DNA from: a candidate division NC10 bacterium CSP1-5
Lineage (GTDB): Bacteria > Methylomirabilota > Methylomirabilia > Methylomirabilales > CSP1-5
Reading direction: 5' to 3'
DNA: 33,788 bases
NCBI GenBank assembly: GCA_001443495.1
Contig: LDXR01000024.1
Span: 1 to 33,788 of the forward strand
In this document: positions 17,563-26,821 of the stretch, in pieces
Layout: every line of letters begins with the position of its first letter
How positions within the stretch are numbered: the stretch's first letter is position 1
The notes under the pieces: model-generated
What the model was told of the DNA's origin: nothing
Database searches by the model: none
Seen by the model: the letters and a program-made list of their open reading frames with translations, nothing else
Translations under genes and position numbers: made by a program

Positions 17563-18051
17563 TCACCGGGCCTGTCCCCATAATCCCGGCCGACCCTCGT
17601 CCTCATAGGCGAGGAAGGTGATCGTCGGAGGGGCGGCCGACTGTTCGCCTAAGGTTCGCAGGGTGGCCGAGAAGAGATCGATCACCTCGTGAACCCTCGT
17701 GTCCGGTGAGTCGGGCACGACGATGCGGACGTCTCGGGCGTGCAGATCGTGGAGGAGGCTCTGGAGGTGGCTCGCGGCCGACTGAAGCGTCAAAGCGTTG
17801 ACCCTTGCCCGCGGCCCGAGCCCGAGGACCAGGATCTTTTCGACCTGAAACTTGCCAGAGGGGTGGAAGAGGGCGGCGCTCCCCACGCCACCCGTAAACT
17901 TCCCGTCCACCGCGAGCCGAGACACGGCCCCCGCGAGATACCAGTCGACCTTCCCGAGGGTGTGCCTGGGCACGGGGACATCCTCGTAATGGAACAGCAC
18001 CAGCACCTCGCCGCGAACCTCTTCGACGGGGTCAACGGGTGGAGGGGTCAT
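17563..18051 (-). CDS. Stand-alone M17 (leucyl aminopeptidase) N-terminal-like domain protein
   Basis: A 162-residue soluble protein. GEVLVLFHYEDVPVPRHTLGKVDWYLAGAVSRL, an alanine/glycine-rich middle, and KILVLGLGPRARVN followed by an Ala-rich helix follow the pattern of the N-terminal macro-like domain of M17 leucyl aminopeptidases (PepA). The catalytic metallopeptidase domain is absent: after residue 130 the protein ends in FLAYEDEGRPGLWGQAR. It cannot be a peptidase by itself. Its ATG overlaps the nusB stop by four bases, so it is the last gene of the rib-nusB operon. In PepA this domain contributes to hexamer assembly and, in some species, DNA binding; a ligand-binding or regulatory role is only an inference. 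The start is fixed by the ATGA overlap and by the end of homology. Confidence 0.75.
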   Translation of the reverse strand: MTPPPVDPVEEVRGEVLVLFHYEDVPVPRHTLGKVDWYLAGAVSRLAVDGKFTGGVGSAALFHPSGKFQVEKILVLGLGPRARVNALTLQSAASHLQSLLHDLHARDVRIVVPDSPDTRVHEVIDLFSATLRTLGEQSAAPPTITFLAYEDEGRPGLWGQAR

Positions 18052-18479
18052 CGTTCGGCTGCTTCCAAGAGAGGAGGGCGGGTGATGGCGCGGATCCGAT
18101 CCAGGATCCCGTTGACGAACCGGCTGGAATCCTCGCCGCCATACTGCTTGGCGATCTCGATAGCCTCGTTGAGGATGACCTTTTCCGGGATTTCCTTGCG
18201 GAAGAGGAGCTCGTACGTTGCCACACGGAGGATGTTGCGGTCCACCAGGGCGATGCGTGAGAAGTGCCAATGCTCGGTGTGGCTGGCAATAAGACTGTCG
18301 ATCTCTTCGCGATGCGCGACGGTCCCCGCGACGAGCTCCTCGGCGAAAGCTTGGACCTCGGGCGGGCAGGGATGATCCGCCCAGTAGGCACGAAAGACCT
18401 CCGGATAATTCTCGGACCGGAACTCAAGTTGGTAGAGGATGCTCAGAGCAGCCTCGCGCGCGCTTCGCCGCTTACCCAT
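18048..18479 (-). CDS. nusB: Transcription antitermination protein NusB
   Basis: A 143-residue all-helical RNA-binding protein that joins NusE (S10) at boxA in rRNA antitermination. Visible family features are the start [20 protein letters not shown], then [35 protein letters not shown], then [34 protein letters not shown] 18479 overlaps the end of ribH by eight bases, and its stop overlaps the next start by four, the usual compact ribH-nusB arrangement. A longer upstream reading would lie inside ribH and is not coding. Confidence 0.96.
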   Translation of the reverse strand: MGKRRSAREAALSILYQLEFRSENYPEVFRAYWADHPCPPEVQAFAEELVAGTVAHREEIDSLIASHTEHWHFSRIALVDRNILRVATYELLFRKEIPEKVILNEAIEIAKQYGGEDSSRFVNGILDRIRAITRPPLLEAAER

Positions 18480-18981
18480 CTGATCCCCTTCGCCCGCGGC
18501 CTTCACCCTGCTCCTTGTCGAGTTGAGCGAAGAGATGGGCCATCTCGATGGCGGCCAGGGCCGCCTCGAATCCCCTGTTGCCGAGCTTGGCGCCTGCCCG
18601 CTCGATTGCCTGCTCAATGGTATCGGCGGTGATGACCCCGAAGATGGTCGGCACACCGGTTTTCAGCGCGGTGGCCGCGACACCCCTGGCGGCCTCGCCC
18701 GCGACATAGTCGAAGTGCCGCGTGGCACCCCGGATGACCGCCCCCAGGCAGATGACCGCATCGTACCGGTGCATCGAGGCCAGACGCTCCGCAGTCACCG
18801 GGATCTCAAAGGCACCGGGCACCTTGACCACATCGATCTTATCCGGATCCGCCCCGTGGCGCATGAGGGCGTCCAAGGCCCCCTCGAGGAGCTTGGTCGT
18901 GATGAATTCGTTGAAACGGCTGATGACGATGGCGAAGAAAAATCCCTGGGCCGACAGGTGTCCTTCGAAATTCCGTGACAT
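18472..18981 (-). CDS. ribH: 6,7-dimethyl-8-ribityllumazine synthase
   Basis: A 169-residue enzyme that condenses the ribityl-pyrimidine with dihydroxybutanone phosphate to form lumazine; it assembles as pentamers or icosahedra. Features: [60 protein letters not shown] and [17 protein letters not shown]. The catalytic histidine lies in [10 protein letters not shown]. The C-terminus has a Gly/Arg-rich tail ([11 protein letters not shown]) that is longer than usual and overlaps the nusB start. ATG 18981 begins 14 bp after the ribBA stop. Confidence 0.97.
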   Translation of the reverse strand: MSRNFEGHLSAQGFFFAIVISRFNEFITTKLLEGALDALMRHGADPDKIDVVKVPGAFEIPVTAERLASMHRYDAVICLGAVIRGATRHFDYVAGEAARGVAATALKTGVPTIFGVITADTIEQAIERAGAKLGNRGFEAALAAIEMAHLFAQLDKEQGEGRGRRGSDG

Positions 18982-18995
18982 GATTCCTCCGTACC

Positions 18996-20213
18996 CTACC
19001 CGTGTCCCCCGCTGATTCGGTGGAGCAGGTGACCCAGCTTCTCCTGCTTGGCTGCCAGGTAGTCTCGGTTTTCCGGAACCGGCTGGACTTCCAGGGGGAC
19101 GCGCTCCACGATGCGAAGCCCGTATCCCTCGAGGCCCACGATCTTGCCGGGATTGTTGGTGAGGAGGCGCATCTTGCTCACCCCGAGATCGACCAGGACC
19201 TGAGCGCCGATCCCGTAATCGCGGAGATCCGCCTTGAAGCCCAGCTTCTCGTTCGCCTCCACCGTGTCATACCCCTCGTCCTGCAGTTCATAGGCCCGGA
19301 ACTTGTCGGCGAGCCCGATACCCCGCCCCTCCTGGCGCATGTAGAGGAACACGCCTCCGCCTTCCGCGGCAATCAGGGCAAGGGCCCGATCCATCTGTGG
19401 GCCGCAATCACAGCGCAAAGAGCCAAAGACATCGCCGGTCAGGCATTCGGAATGCACTCGGACCAGCACCTCATCGGCCGGGGTGATGTGCCCCAGGGTC
19501 AGGGCCAGGTGTTGATCGTTGCCGACCAGGCTCTGGTACAGGAGGGCTCGGAAGGTCCCGTGACGCGTGGGGACGGTGGCCGCCGCAGCCCGACGGACCA
19601 GCTTTTCGCGCCGCATCCGGAACGTAATCAGGTCCTGCACGGTGATCGTGCGAAGACCGTGACGCCTGGCAAACTCAAAGAGCTGGGGGACCCGGGCCAT
19701 GCTCCCGTCCTCGTTCATGATCTCGCAAATCACCCCGGCGGGGTAGAGTCCCGCGAGCCGGCTCAGATCCAGCGCCGCTTCAGTCTGGCCAGCCCGGGCG
19801 AGGACGCCTCCTTCGCGTGCCCGAAGAGGAAAGATGTGGCCGGGCACGGCCAGGTCCTCTGGTCTCGTCTTCGGGTCCACGAGGGCCCGGATGGTCGTGG
19901 CCCTGTCCTGGGCTGAGACTCCGCTGGTGATGCCCCGCCGGGCCTCGACGGAGACGCAGAAGGCGGTTTCGTAGAGCGAGGTATTCTCCGAGACCATCAG
20001 GGGGATCTCCAGCTCGTCGAGGCGCCCACCCGGCAGGGAGACACAGATGAGGCCGCGCCCTTCTCTGGCCATGAAGTTAATGGCCTCCGGGGTGACGCGC
20101 TCGGCGGCCATCGTCAGGTCCCCTTCGTTTTCCCGGTCCTCGTCATCGACGACAATCACGATCCGCCCCTCTCGGATCTCTTTGATGGCGCTTTCGATGC
20201 TGTCAAAGGCCAT
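18996..20213 (-). CDS. ribBA: Bifunctional DHBP synthase / GTP cyclohydrolase II
   Basis: A 405-residue fusion supplying both precursors of riboflavin. The N-terminal half (about 1-200) is 3,4-dihydroxy-2-butanone-4-phosphate synthase, with the acidic motif [11 protein letters not shown] at 23-33 and [10 protein letters not shown] at 161-170. The C-terminal half is GTP cyclohydrolase II, with the zinc site [17 protein letters not shown], the RQEGRGIGL motif and TNNPGK. In the first half the motif usually written G-H-T-E-A reads G-Q-T-E-A (Q143): the histidine that is a metal ligand in E. coli RibB is glutamine. I recall Gln at this place in other RibBA proteins too, so this need not mean loss of function. 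ATG 20213 lies 19 bp after the ribE stop. Confidence 0.96.
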   Translation of the reverse strand: MAFDSIESAIKEIREGRIVIVVDDEDRENEGDLTMAAERVTPEAINFMAREGRGLICVSLPGGRLDELEIPLMVSENTSLYETAFCVSVEARRGITSGVSAQDRATTIRALVDPKTRPEDLAVPGHIFPLRAREGGVLARAGQTEAALDLSRLAGLYPAGVICEIMNEDGSMARVPQLFEFARRHGLRTITVQDLITFRMRREKLVRRAAAATVPTRHGTFRALLYQSLVGNDQHLALTLGHITPADEVLVRVHSECLTGDVFGSLRCDCGPQMDRALALIAAEGGGVFLYMRQEGRGIGLADKFRAYELQDEGYDTVEANEKLGFKADLRDYGIGAQVLVDLGVSKMRLLTNNPGKIVGLEGYGLRIVERVPLEVQPVPENRDYLAAKQEKLGHLLHRISGGHG

Positions 20214-20232
20214 GGATGTCTCCCGTCCCGAT

Positions 20233-20880
20233 CTACGCGAACCCCTGCTCGCGGAGGAGTTGGGTGGTCAGGGGAGATCGGTCCCGCATGATCTGGCTGG
20301 AGAGCAGCCGTTCGAGATAGCGACTTAACAGATCCACCTCTACATTGACGAAACTGCCCGGTCCCTTCCACCCGAGGGTCGTTATCGCCAGCGTGTGGGG
20401 GACAAGGCACACAGAAAAGGTCTCGCGCAAGACCTCGACGAGGGTGAGACTCACCCCGTCGACGGCGATCGAGCCTTTGGGCGCCAGGTAAATACCCAGG
20501 GGAGGGGCAAAGCCGATCCATATCCACGTGGACTCCCCCGCCGGCTGCCGCCGGATGATTTGGCCGACCCCGTCCACATGCCCGGTCACGAAATGCCCTC
20601 CCAGGCGGTCCCCTACCTTGAGCGGCCGCTCCAGATTGACCCGATCTTGCGGCTTGAGATCACCGAGCGTGGTCCGCGCCAGGGTCTCGGAGGAGAGGTC
20701 CGCGGTGAAGATGGTCCCGTCGCCACGCACGACCGTGAGACAGACGCCGTTCACGGCAATGCTCTGTCCAACGGTGAGATCCATCAATTGCGTGTCCGTC
20801 TCGATGGTGAGGCGCGCGCCGGCCTCATCGCGCGTGAGGGCGACCACTCTTCCCTGAGTCTCCACGATGCCGGTAAACAT
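20233..20880 (-). CDS. ribE: Riboflavin synthase alpha subunit
   Basis: A 215-residue riboflavin synthase that dismutates two lumazines. It begins with the diagnostic [12 protein letters not shown] and contains two similar lumazine-binding barrels: the first with [14 protein letters not shown], the second with [27 protein letters not shown] joins them. Length is normal. ATG 20880 is four bases after the ribD stop. Gene naming follows the B. subtilis convention (ribE; ribC in E. coli). Confidence 0.97.
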   Translation of the reverse strand: MFTGIVETQGRVVALTRDEAGARLTIETDTQLMDLTVGQSIAVNGVCLTVVRGDGTIFTADLSSETLARTTLGDLKPQDRVNLERPLKVGDRLGGHFVTGHVDGVGQIIRRQPAGESTWIWIGFAPPLGIYLAPKGSIAVDGVSLTLVEVLRETFSVCLVPHTLAITTLGWKGPGSFVNVEVDLLSRYLERLLSSQIMRDRSPLTTQLLREQGFA

Positions 20881-20884
20881 CTCG

Positions 20885-22006
20885 CTATGGCACCCACGGG
20901 GAGGCTGGGGCGCTCAGGTAGCCCTCGAGGATGCAATCATCCCCGATGCGCTCCACAGTCAGGTGCCTGACGCGCAGGGCCTCCGCGAGCTTCTCCACCC
21001 CTTCCCCTTGCAGGAGCATCGGGGCCCTCTTGCCACCAACCAGGATAGGCGCAAGCATCAGCATCAGCTTGTCCACGATCCCTGCCTCAAGCGCGGAGGT
21101 GGCCAATCTTCCCCCTCCCTCGATCATGACCGAAGTGATCTCGCGACGTCCTAACTCACGGAGCAAGTCGGGGAGGGACACCCCCCCTTCGCCGGGTGGG
21201 AGCACCGTGACCTCTGCCCCGTGCTCTTCGAGTGTGCGGAGGCGAGCCCGGGAGATCCGGGGGGAGGTGGCCACGAGCACTGGACGTGACCCACTCCGCA
21301 AGAGGCGTGCCGTGACGGGGAGGCGGCCCCGGCTGTCGACGATTACCCGCAAAGGATCGCGCCCCTCCTGCCCACCCAACCGGGTCGTGAGCATCGGGTC
21401 ATCTCGCAGGACCGTCCCGATGCCCACAACGACCGCATCCACCACGTTGCGGAGCTCGTGGACCCGACGCCTGGCCTGTTCGCCGGTGATCCATTGAGAG
21501 TCACCGGTCCGCGTGGCGAGCTTGCCGTCCAGGCTCATCGCGGCCTTGAGGATGACCAGAGGTTCCCCGGTCCGAATGTATTTGAAGTACGCCTCATTCA
21601 GTCGAACGGCCTCTTCCTCGAGCAGGCCCACCTCGACCGGGATCCCGGCCTCTCGAAGTCTCTGCATGCCACGGCCTGCTACGGCCGGGTTAGGGTCGTA
21701 CGTGGCGGCGACCACCTTTACCACTCCGGCCTGAATCAGGGCGTCGGCGCAAGGAGGAGTCCTCCCGTAATGGGCACACGGCTCGAGGGTGACACAGCAC
21801 GTCGCTCCCGTGGCCGATGCTCCGGCTGCCTTGAGGGCGACCACCTCGGCATGGTCACTCCCGAGAGCAGCATGGAACCCTTCCCCGATGATCATGTGGT
21901 TGCGCACCAGGACGGACCCGACCATGGGATTTGGGCTCGTCCGTCCCCTTCCCCGCGAGGCGAGCGCGAGGGCGCGCTCCATGTATCTTTGATGTACTTC
22001 GGCCAT
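20885..22006 (-). CDS. ribD: Bifunctional diaminohydroxyphosphoribosylaminopyrimidine deaminase / reductase
   Basis: A 373-residue fusion. The N-terminal cytidine-deaminase-like domain has the zinc ligands H52 (HAEVVAL, with E54 as proton shuttle), C77 and C86 (TLEPCAHYGRTPPCADAL). The C-terminal NADPH reductase starts near VILKAAMSLDGKLATRTGDSQWIT and includes VMIEGGGRLATSALEAG. It performs the second and third steps of the pathway. It is the first gene of ribD-ribE-ribBA-ribH-nusB and has a candidate promoter at 22048-22076. No FMN riboswitch is visible in the short leader. Confidence 0.97.
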   Translation of the reverse strand: MAEVHQRYMERALALASRGRGRTSPNPMVGSVLVRNHMIIGEGFHAALGSDHAEVVALKAAGASATGATCCVTLEPCAHYGRTPPCADALIQAGVVKVVAATYDPNPAVAGRGMQRLREAGIPVEVGLLEEEAVRLNEAYFKYIRTGEPLVILKAAMSLDGKLATRTGDSQWITGEQARRRVHELRNVVDAVVVGIGTVLRDDPMLTTRLGGQEGRDPLRVIVDSRGRLPVTARLLRSGSRPVLVATSPRISRARLRTLEEHGAEVTVLPPGEGGVSLPDLLRELGRREITSVMIEGGGRLATSALEAGIVDKLMLMLAPILVGGKRAPMLLQGEGVEKLAEALRVRHLTVERIGDDCILEGYLSAPASPWVP

Positions 22007-22047
22007 CGCCGTCCCGTAACAGGCAGATTTTTAAGGAACTTTTGCCC

Positions 22048-22076
22048 AAGCTAACACCGGGGGTGGAGGGTGTCAA
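22048..22076 (-). promoter_or_regulatory. Candidate promoter for the rib operon
   Basis: On the minus strand TTGACA (22071-22076 on +) and TAGCTT (22048-22053) are separated by 17 bp. The -35 is perfect and the -10 keeps the T-A---T frame. A transcript would have a leader of about 35 nt before the ribD ATG, too short for an FMN riboswitch. Confidence 0.62.
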
Positions 22077-22109
22077 GGTCAATTGCCGTCGAAGCCGACA
22101 GGATGCGGA

Positions 22110-23018
22110 TCAGATGTCTACCGTGAAGAGGGCGGCGGCGAAGGCCGAGGGAGAGAAGGGCTGCAGATCCGTAATCCCTTCCCCGAGCCCCACATACCGG
22201 ACCGGAATCTGCAGTTCGGTGACAATTCCTACCACCGCTCCACCTTTCGCCGTGCCGTCCAGTTTGGCGAGAATGAGCCCCGTAATGCCGATGGCCTGAT
22301 GGAACTCTCGTGCCTGGACGGTGGCGTTGAGCCCGGTCGTGGCGTCCAGGACCAGCAGGGTCTCATGGGGGGCCCCGGGAAGATTTTTCGCAACGATCCG
22401 CTGGATCTTCTTGAGTTCCTCCATCAGGTTCTTTTTGGTGTGGAGCCGGCCGGCGGTATCGATCAGCAAGAGATCCACACCCCGCGCCTGGGCCGCCTGG
22501 AGGGCATCAAAGACCACGGCGGCTGGATCGCCCCCCGGCTGATGGGCGATGACCTCTGCGCCGGCCCTTTTCCCCCAGATGTGGAGCTGCTCGATGGCGG
22601 CCGCCCGGAAGGTGTCACCCGCCGCCAGCAGGACCCGCTGCCCCTCACGGGTCGCCCGATGTGCGAGCTTGGCAATGGTTGTGGTCTTGCCCACCCCGTT
22701 CACCCCTGCCGTCAACACGACATGAGGACGGCCCAAGGTGGTGGATGTCTCGGGGACCGAGAGGAGGGTCGCAACCTGCTGCTCCAGGAAGCGGAGAAGC
22801 TCCGCAGGATCGATCATTGACGCGGGGATGGCGTCCAGGAGGCGCCGGACCGTGGGCATCCCGAGGTCCGCGGTGATCAAGGTCTCCTCGAGCTCCTCCA
22901 GGAGATTCTGGTCTATACGGGGACGTCCGAGCAGCCGAGTCATGCGATCAGCAATCGCTTCTCGGGTCTTGCGGAGGCCAGCCACGAAGGGGGAGAAGAG
23001 GGCGGGGTAATCTGCCAT
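22110..23018 (-). CDS. ftsY: Signal recognition particle receptor FtsY
   Basis: A 302-residue SRP GTPase that docks ribosome-nascent chain-SRP complexes to the membrane. The NG domain is complete: the N-domain helices (EELEETLITADLGMPTV), P-loop GVNGVGKTTT at 105-114, DTFRAAAIEQL, LIDTAGRLHTK, VLDATTGLNA, and AKLDGTAKGGAVVGI. The long acidic A domain of E. coli FtsY is missing, as in many bacteria; membrane contact would rely on the N-terminal helix. ATG 23018 lies 21 bp after the smc stop, giving an smc-ftsY operon. Ffh is distinguished by its M domain, which is absent here. Confidence 0.97.
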   Translation of the reverse strand: MADYPALFSPFVAGLRKTREAIADRMTRLLGRPRIDQNLLEELEETLITADLGMPTVRRLLDAIPASMIDPAELLRFLEQQVATLLSVPETSTTLGRPHVVLTAGVNGVGKTTTIAKLAHRATREGQRVLLAAGDTFRAAAIEQLHIWGKRAGAEVIAHQPGGDPAAVVFDALQAAQARGVDLLLIDTAGRLHTKKNLMEELKKIQRIVAKNLPGAPHETLLVLDATTGLNATVQAREFHQAIGITGLILAKLDGTAKGGAVVGIVTELQIPVRYVGLGEGITDLQPFSPSAFAAALFTVDI

Positions 23019-23039
23019 GGTGCGATGGCCCGGCCTCGG

Positions 23040-26000
23040 TCACGGGACGGGTGCGGCCGCCGCCTGTTCCATCCGCTCTCCGAGCCGAACCGAAATCAAC
23101 TTCGAGACCCCGGGCTCCTCCATGGTGATCCCGTAGAGCAGATCGGCTGTCTCGATGGTCCGGGGGTGGTGAGTCACGATGACGAACTGGGAGGCGGAAC
23201 CGAGTTCGCGGATGAGGGAGGCGAAGCGATCCACGTTGAGATCATCCAGGGCAGCGTCGACCTCGTCCAACACGACGAAGGGGCTGGGATTGGTCGCCCA
23301 CAGGGCCATGAGGAGGGCGATGGCCCCGAGGGTCTTCTCGCCGCCCGACAAGAGCGAAAGAGTCGTGGTCCGCTTGCCTGGGATCCGCACCCGGATTTCC
23401 ACCCCGGGCTCCTCGACCTCGTCGCCGTCGCTCAGGACCAGCTCTGCTTCGCCGCCCCCGAAGAGACGCTGCCAGAAGCGGTTGAGCTGTTCGCTGACCG
23501 CAGCCAGGGTCTTCGCGAAGCGTTCCTGGATAGTCCGATTGATCTCGACGATGCTGGCCTTGAGCGAGGTGGCGGAGGCGGTGAGGTCTGCCGCCTGATC
23601 CGTCAGGAAGCGGAAACGCTCAGAGAGGGCCTCGTACTCCTCCAGGGCAGCCATGTTGATGGGGCCCATCGCCCCCATCTTCTGGCGGAGCTCTTCTCCC
23701 TCGTGTGCGAGGAGCTCCGGGTCCTGCAGGTGTTCTTCCGTCTGGAGACGCTCCCGGAGCGCATCCCCCTCCGGCACCTCCTCCTGCAGGCGCTTGTGGA
23801 GCAACGAACGCTCTGTGTCCAGAGCCGCCCTCGTCGCGGCGATGGCGGCCTGCGCCTGCTGGGCCTCGGCGAGCTCCCTCCTCGCGGTCTTGAGGGCCTC
23901 TTCCTGGATGATGAGAGCCTGCCGGAGTTGATCCCTCTCCCGCTGAAGTTCCTGGACCGCGTCGGTCTCCTCGGCCTCCCGCTGGTTGAGGAGTGTAACG
24001 GAGTGCTGGAGCGTGGCGATCTCCCGGGTGAGTCCGGCCTCCCGGGAGCGATCTGCCTCCTCCTCCTGATGGATCTCCGCCTCGCGCGTGCGCTCCCTGG
24101 CCAGATCGGCCTCGAGGCGATCTAGGGAGCGGGCGAGGGCCTCCCGGCGCTCCTGGAGAGACGTCGATCGAATCCGGGCCTCTGCCATCTCCCGTTCGCA
24201 TTCCTGCCGTCGCGTCTGAAGCAGGGTGGCGTGCCGGTCGCGCTCGGCGGTTTCTTGCCTGAGCACCTCCTCCTGCCGATCCGACGCCACGAGCTTCGTC
24301 TGCGCATCCTGCAACACTTTTTCGAGATCGCCGAGTTCCTCGTCGAGGCGCGTAAGCTCCGAAGCCAGGAACGTTGTCTGGCTCCCGAGACGGAAGGCGA
24401 CCCCGCGCACCTCGGCGAGCGATCGCTCCACCGCGTGGCGGGCCTCCTCCGCCTCTTTGAGAGATTCCTCGTGCCCGCTCAACACCTGCTGGCGATGTGA
24501 CCGTGCCTCTTGGACCTTTTCCCATTCGCCTTCGACCCCGCGCAACTCTTCCGTCACCCGGGCGATGACGGCGGGAAGCTCCTCGAGCTCTCTGTGCCGA
24601 CTCAGGAGGCTCCAGGCAATGGTGTTGCCTCCCTGTATGGGACCTCGCGAGCTCAGCACCGCCCCGGAGGTCGTGGCGACCCGAACTGGCCCGGGTAGTT
24701 TCCGCAGGAGCGTGAGGGCTGTGGGGAGATCCCGGACAATCACCGCGTCTCCCAAAAGGCCGCGGAGGAGGGGTTGCAGTTCTGCCGGTCCCTTCACGAA
24801 CTCCAGGGCCAGTCCAACGATCTGCTGGGCTACCTCGGGCCCAAGGGAGGCTCCGACCTCTTCTAATGCCTTGCGAAGATGCGACGCCTCTTGACGCTCG
24901 GCAAGCCATTCCCCCTGGCGCGGTAGCAGCGTCGCCCACCCCGTTCCCTCCTGCTCGAGATAGCGGATCAGGGAGAGGGCGTCGGCGGCGGTCGGAATGA
25001 GAAGCCCCTGCTGGAGATCGCCCAGGAGGGCCTCTATTGCCCGCTCGCAGGCGGCTTCGGCCCGAATCAAGCGGGAGAGGGGACCAGCAATGGTCTGGCA
25101 GGCTTTCACCCCTGCCGCCTTCCCCTTGAGGAGAAGCTGCTGGCCTTCGCTCAGTCCCGCGAAGCCCTCCTCGAGTTCCCGGAGAGAGCCGAGGCGGCCC
25201 TCGAGTCGGCGGAGTTCTTCGCGGAGCTCGGCGCGCCGCCCGCCCAGCACTTCCTGGTGGGCCTGCAGGTTGGCCAGTTCCTCGGCAAGGGCCTTCCGCT
25301 CGCCGGTGAGGGCCTCAATCCGGGACGCGAGCTGGCCGAGCTGGAGGGTCAGTTCTCGGTCGCGGCCCGTGACGCTCTCTGCCTCGGTCCGCGACGCGTG
25401 AAGCTGCCGATCCGTGGTCTCCCGGTCTTGCCGGAGGAGTCGCTGCCGTTCCGTTAACGAGGCCACGTGGTTTCGCTCGCTGAGCAGTCGTTCGGTGAGC
25501 GTAAGGATCTCTTTCTTTCGCCCTCCCAGGGCCGCTTCGCACTGCTTCAGGTCCGTCTCGACGCTGGTCAGGGCCTCATGGAGTTCCCGGAGCTGCCGGG
25601 AACCCACCTCGATATCCTCCTCCGTGGCGGCCCGCCTCTTGCCGTCGGCCTCGAAATCCTGAAGGAGCCGATGGAGCCGCTCTGCGACACCCCTCAGTTG
25701 CTCCTGACGCTCCTCGCGTCGGCGCGTGAGGTCCTGGAGGAGGTTTTCGCGGGACCGCACCTCCGCCTCCTCACGCTCGCGCTGGCTTCGCAGGCTGTAC
25801 AGCCGCTCCTGGCCCGCGGTGATCCGCTTCTCCAGCTGCAGGTCGTGAAGGCGGCCGGCCTCGAGCGAGGTCTCCTCCTTTGAGACGCGGAGCTGGCAGG
25901 ACTCCTGCGCCGTGGCCACATCCCACTCCTGGTGGGTGATACGGTCGAGCTCCTCGTCGAGGCGGCGCTCTTCCCTCAAGAGGACAAGAACGTGAAGCTC

Positions 26001-26669
26001 CTTCAACCGGAGCGCCATGCGCTGGTATCGTTCCGCCTTTTTCGCCTGGCGGTGGAGAGAGGTGCGCTGCCGTTCGATCTCCTGCAGCACATCCTTGACC
26101 CTCAGCAGATTATGCTCCGCGGCCTCGAGCCGACCCAGGGCGGTGTTCCGGTTCACCTTGTACGACATGGTTCCTGCCGCCTCCTCGAGGAGGGCCCGCC
26201 GGTCGGCCGGTTTTCCGTTGAGGAGGGATCCGATGGCCCCCTGCTGGATCAAGGCGTAGGGTTCCCGGCCGAGCCCGGTGTCGAGGAAGAGGCGGGTGAT
26301 GTCTTTGAGGCGACAGGGATTCTGATTGAGGAGATACTCGCTCTCGCCAGAGCGATAGAGCCGGCGGGCGATGGTCACTTCGTCGTAGGGGACTGCAAGT
26401 CGACCTTGGACATTGGACAGGGTGAGGGAGACTTCAGCCATGCCGACCGGCTTCCGGTGGGCGTTGCCTGCGAAGATGAGGTCTTCCATGCGCTCCCCGC
26501 GGAGAGCCTTCGGGCTCTGTTCCCCCAGCACCCACAGCATGGCATCGATGATGTTGCTCTTGCCACAGCCATTGGGCCCTACGAGGGATGTCACCCCTGG
26601 TTGGAAATCGATGCTGACGCGGTCAACGAAGGACTTGAAACCGAAGAGGGTCAGGTTGCTGAGGTGCAT
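23040..26669 (-). CDS. smc: Chromosome segregation protein SMC
   Basis: A 1209-residue condensin ATPase. It starts MHLSNLTLFGFKSFVDRVSI, with Walker A GPNGCGKSN at 31-39 and the R-loop/Q-loop region WVLGEQSPKALRGERMEDLIF. Two long charged coiled coils flank a hinge at roughly 520-670 (including SRGPIQGGNT). The C-terminal head has the signature LSGGEKTLGAIALLMAL and Walker B PFVVLDEVDAALDD. The coiled coils are rich in Glu, Arg and Leu, which creates very long spurious frames on the opposite strand. The scpA and scpB partners are not in the window. A candidate promoter and a structured leader lie upstream. Confidence 0.97.
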   Translation of the reverse strand: MHLSNLTLFGFKSFVDRVSIDFQPGVTSLVGPNGCGKSNIIDAMLWVLGEQSPKALRGERMEDLIFAGNAHRKPVGMAEVSLTLSNVQGRLAVPYDEVTIARRLYRSGESEYLLNQNPCRLKDITRLFLDTGLGREPYALIQQGAIGSLLNGKPADRRALLEEAAGTMSYKVNRNTALGRLEAAEHNLLRVKDVLQEIERQRTSLHRQAKKAERYQRMALRLKELHVLVLLREERRLDEELDRITHQEWDVATAQESCQLRVSKEETSLEAGRLHDLQLEKRITAGQERLYSLRSQREREEAEVRSRENLLQDLTRRREERQEQLRGVAERLHRLLQDFEADGKRRAATEEDIEVGSRQLRELHEALTSVETDLKQCEAALGGRKKEILTLTERLLSERNHVASLTERQRLLRQDRETTDRQLHASRTEAESVTGRDRELTLQLGQLASRIEALTGERKALAEELANLQAHQEVLGGRRAELREELRRLEGRLGSLRELEEGFAGLSEGQQLLLKGKAAGVKACQTIAGPLSRLIRAEAACERAIEALLGDLQQGLLIPTAADALSLIRYLEQEGTGWATLLPRQGEWLAERQEASHLRKALEEVGASLGPEVAQQIVGLALEFVKGPAELQPLLRGLLGDAVIVRDLPTALTLLRKLPGPVRVATTSGAVLSSRGPIQGGNTIAWSLLSRHRELEELPAVIARVTEELRGVEGEWEKVQEARSHRQQVLSGHEESLKEAEEARHAVERSLAEVRGVAFRLGSQTTFLASELTRLDEELGDLEKVLQDAQTKLVASDRQEEVLRQETAERDRHATLLQTRRQECEREMAEARIRSTSLQERREALARSLDRLEADLARERTREAEIHQEEEADRSREAGLTREIATLQHSVTLLNQREAEETDAVQELQRERDQLRQALIIQEEALKTARRELAEAQQAQAAIAATRAALDTERSLLHKRLQEEVPEGDALRERLQTEEHLQDPELLAHEGEELRQKMGAMGPINMAALEEYEALSERFRFLTDQAADLTASATSLKASIVEINRTIQERFAKTLAAVSEQLNRFWQRLFGGGEAELVLSDGDEVEEPGVEIRVRIPGKRTTTLSLLSGGEKTLGAIALLMALWATNPSPFVVLDEVDAALDDLNVDRFASLIRELGSASQFVIVTHHPRTIETADLLYGITMEEPGVSKLISVRLGERMEQAAAAPVP

Positions 26670-26682
26670 GGGCCTCCGAAGA

Positions 26683-26748
26683 GGTCCGAAGACTTCGACG
26701 AGCTCAGTCGAATCGTCCGATGTCGCCGCCCCCGTCAGGCTTCGGACC
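26683..26748 (-). repeat. Nested inverted repeats in the smc leader
   Basis: GGTCCGAAG (26683-26691) and CTTCGGACC (26740-26748) form a perfect 9-bp outer stem. Inside it TTCGAC (26694-26699) and GTCGAA (26707-26712) form a 6-bp hairpin around gagctca. All of it lies between the proposed smc promoter and the smc ATG, so it would be part of the mRNA leader. The inner motif also resembles dispersed palindromes seen in other bacterial genomes. Confidence 0.55.
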
Positions 26749-26768
26749 GATATTCAGAGATTTTCGGC

Positions 26769-26797
26769 AGGGTAACACAGGCATTCCTTGGTGTCAA
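26769..26797 (-). promoter_or_regulatory. Candidate promoter for smc-ftsY
   Basis: On the minus strand TTGACA (26792-26797 on +) and TACCCT (26769-26774) stand 17 bp apart. The -35 is perfect and the -10 keeps T-A---T. The leader would be about 95 nt. Confidence 0.58.
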
Positions 26798-26821
26798 GGG
26801 AAATCCCACAAAATCAAGGGG

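Noticed and set aside
23620-24939. Long second frames on both strands inside smc
   Set aside because: They arise from the Glu/Arg/Leu coiled-coil codons; products are Arg/Gly/Pro-rich with no motifs.
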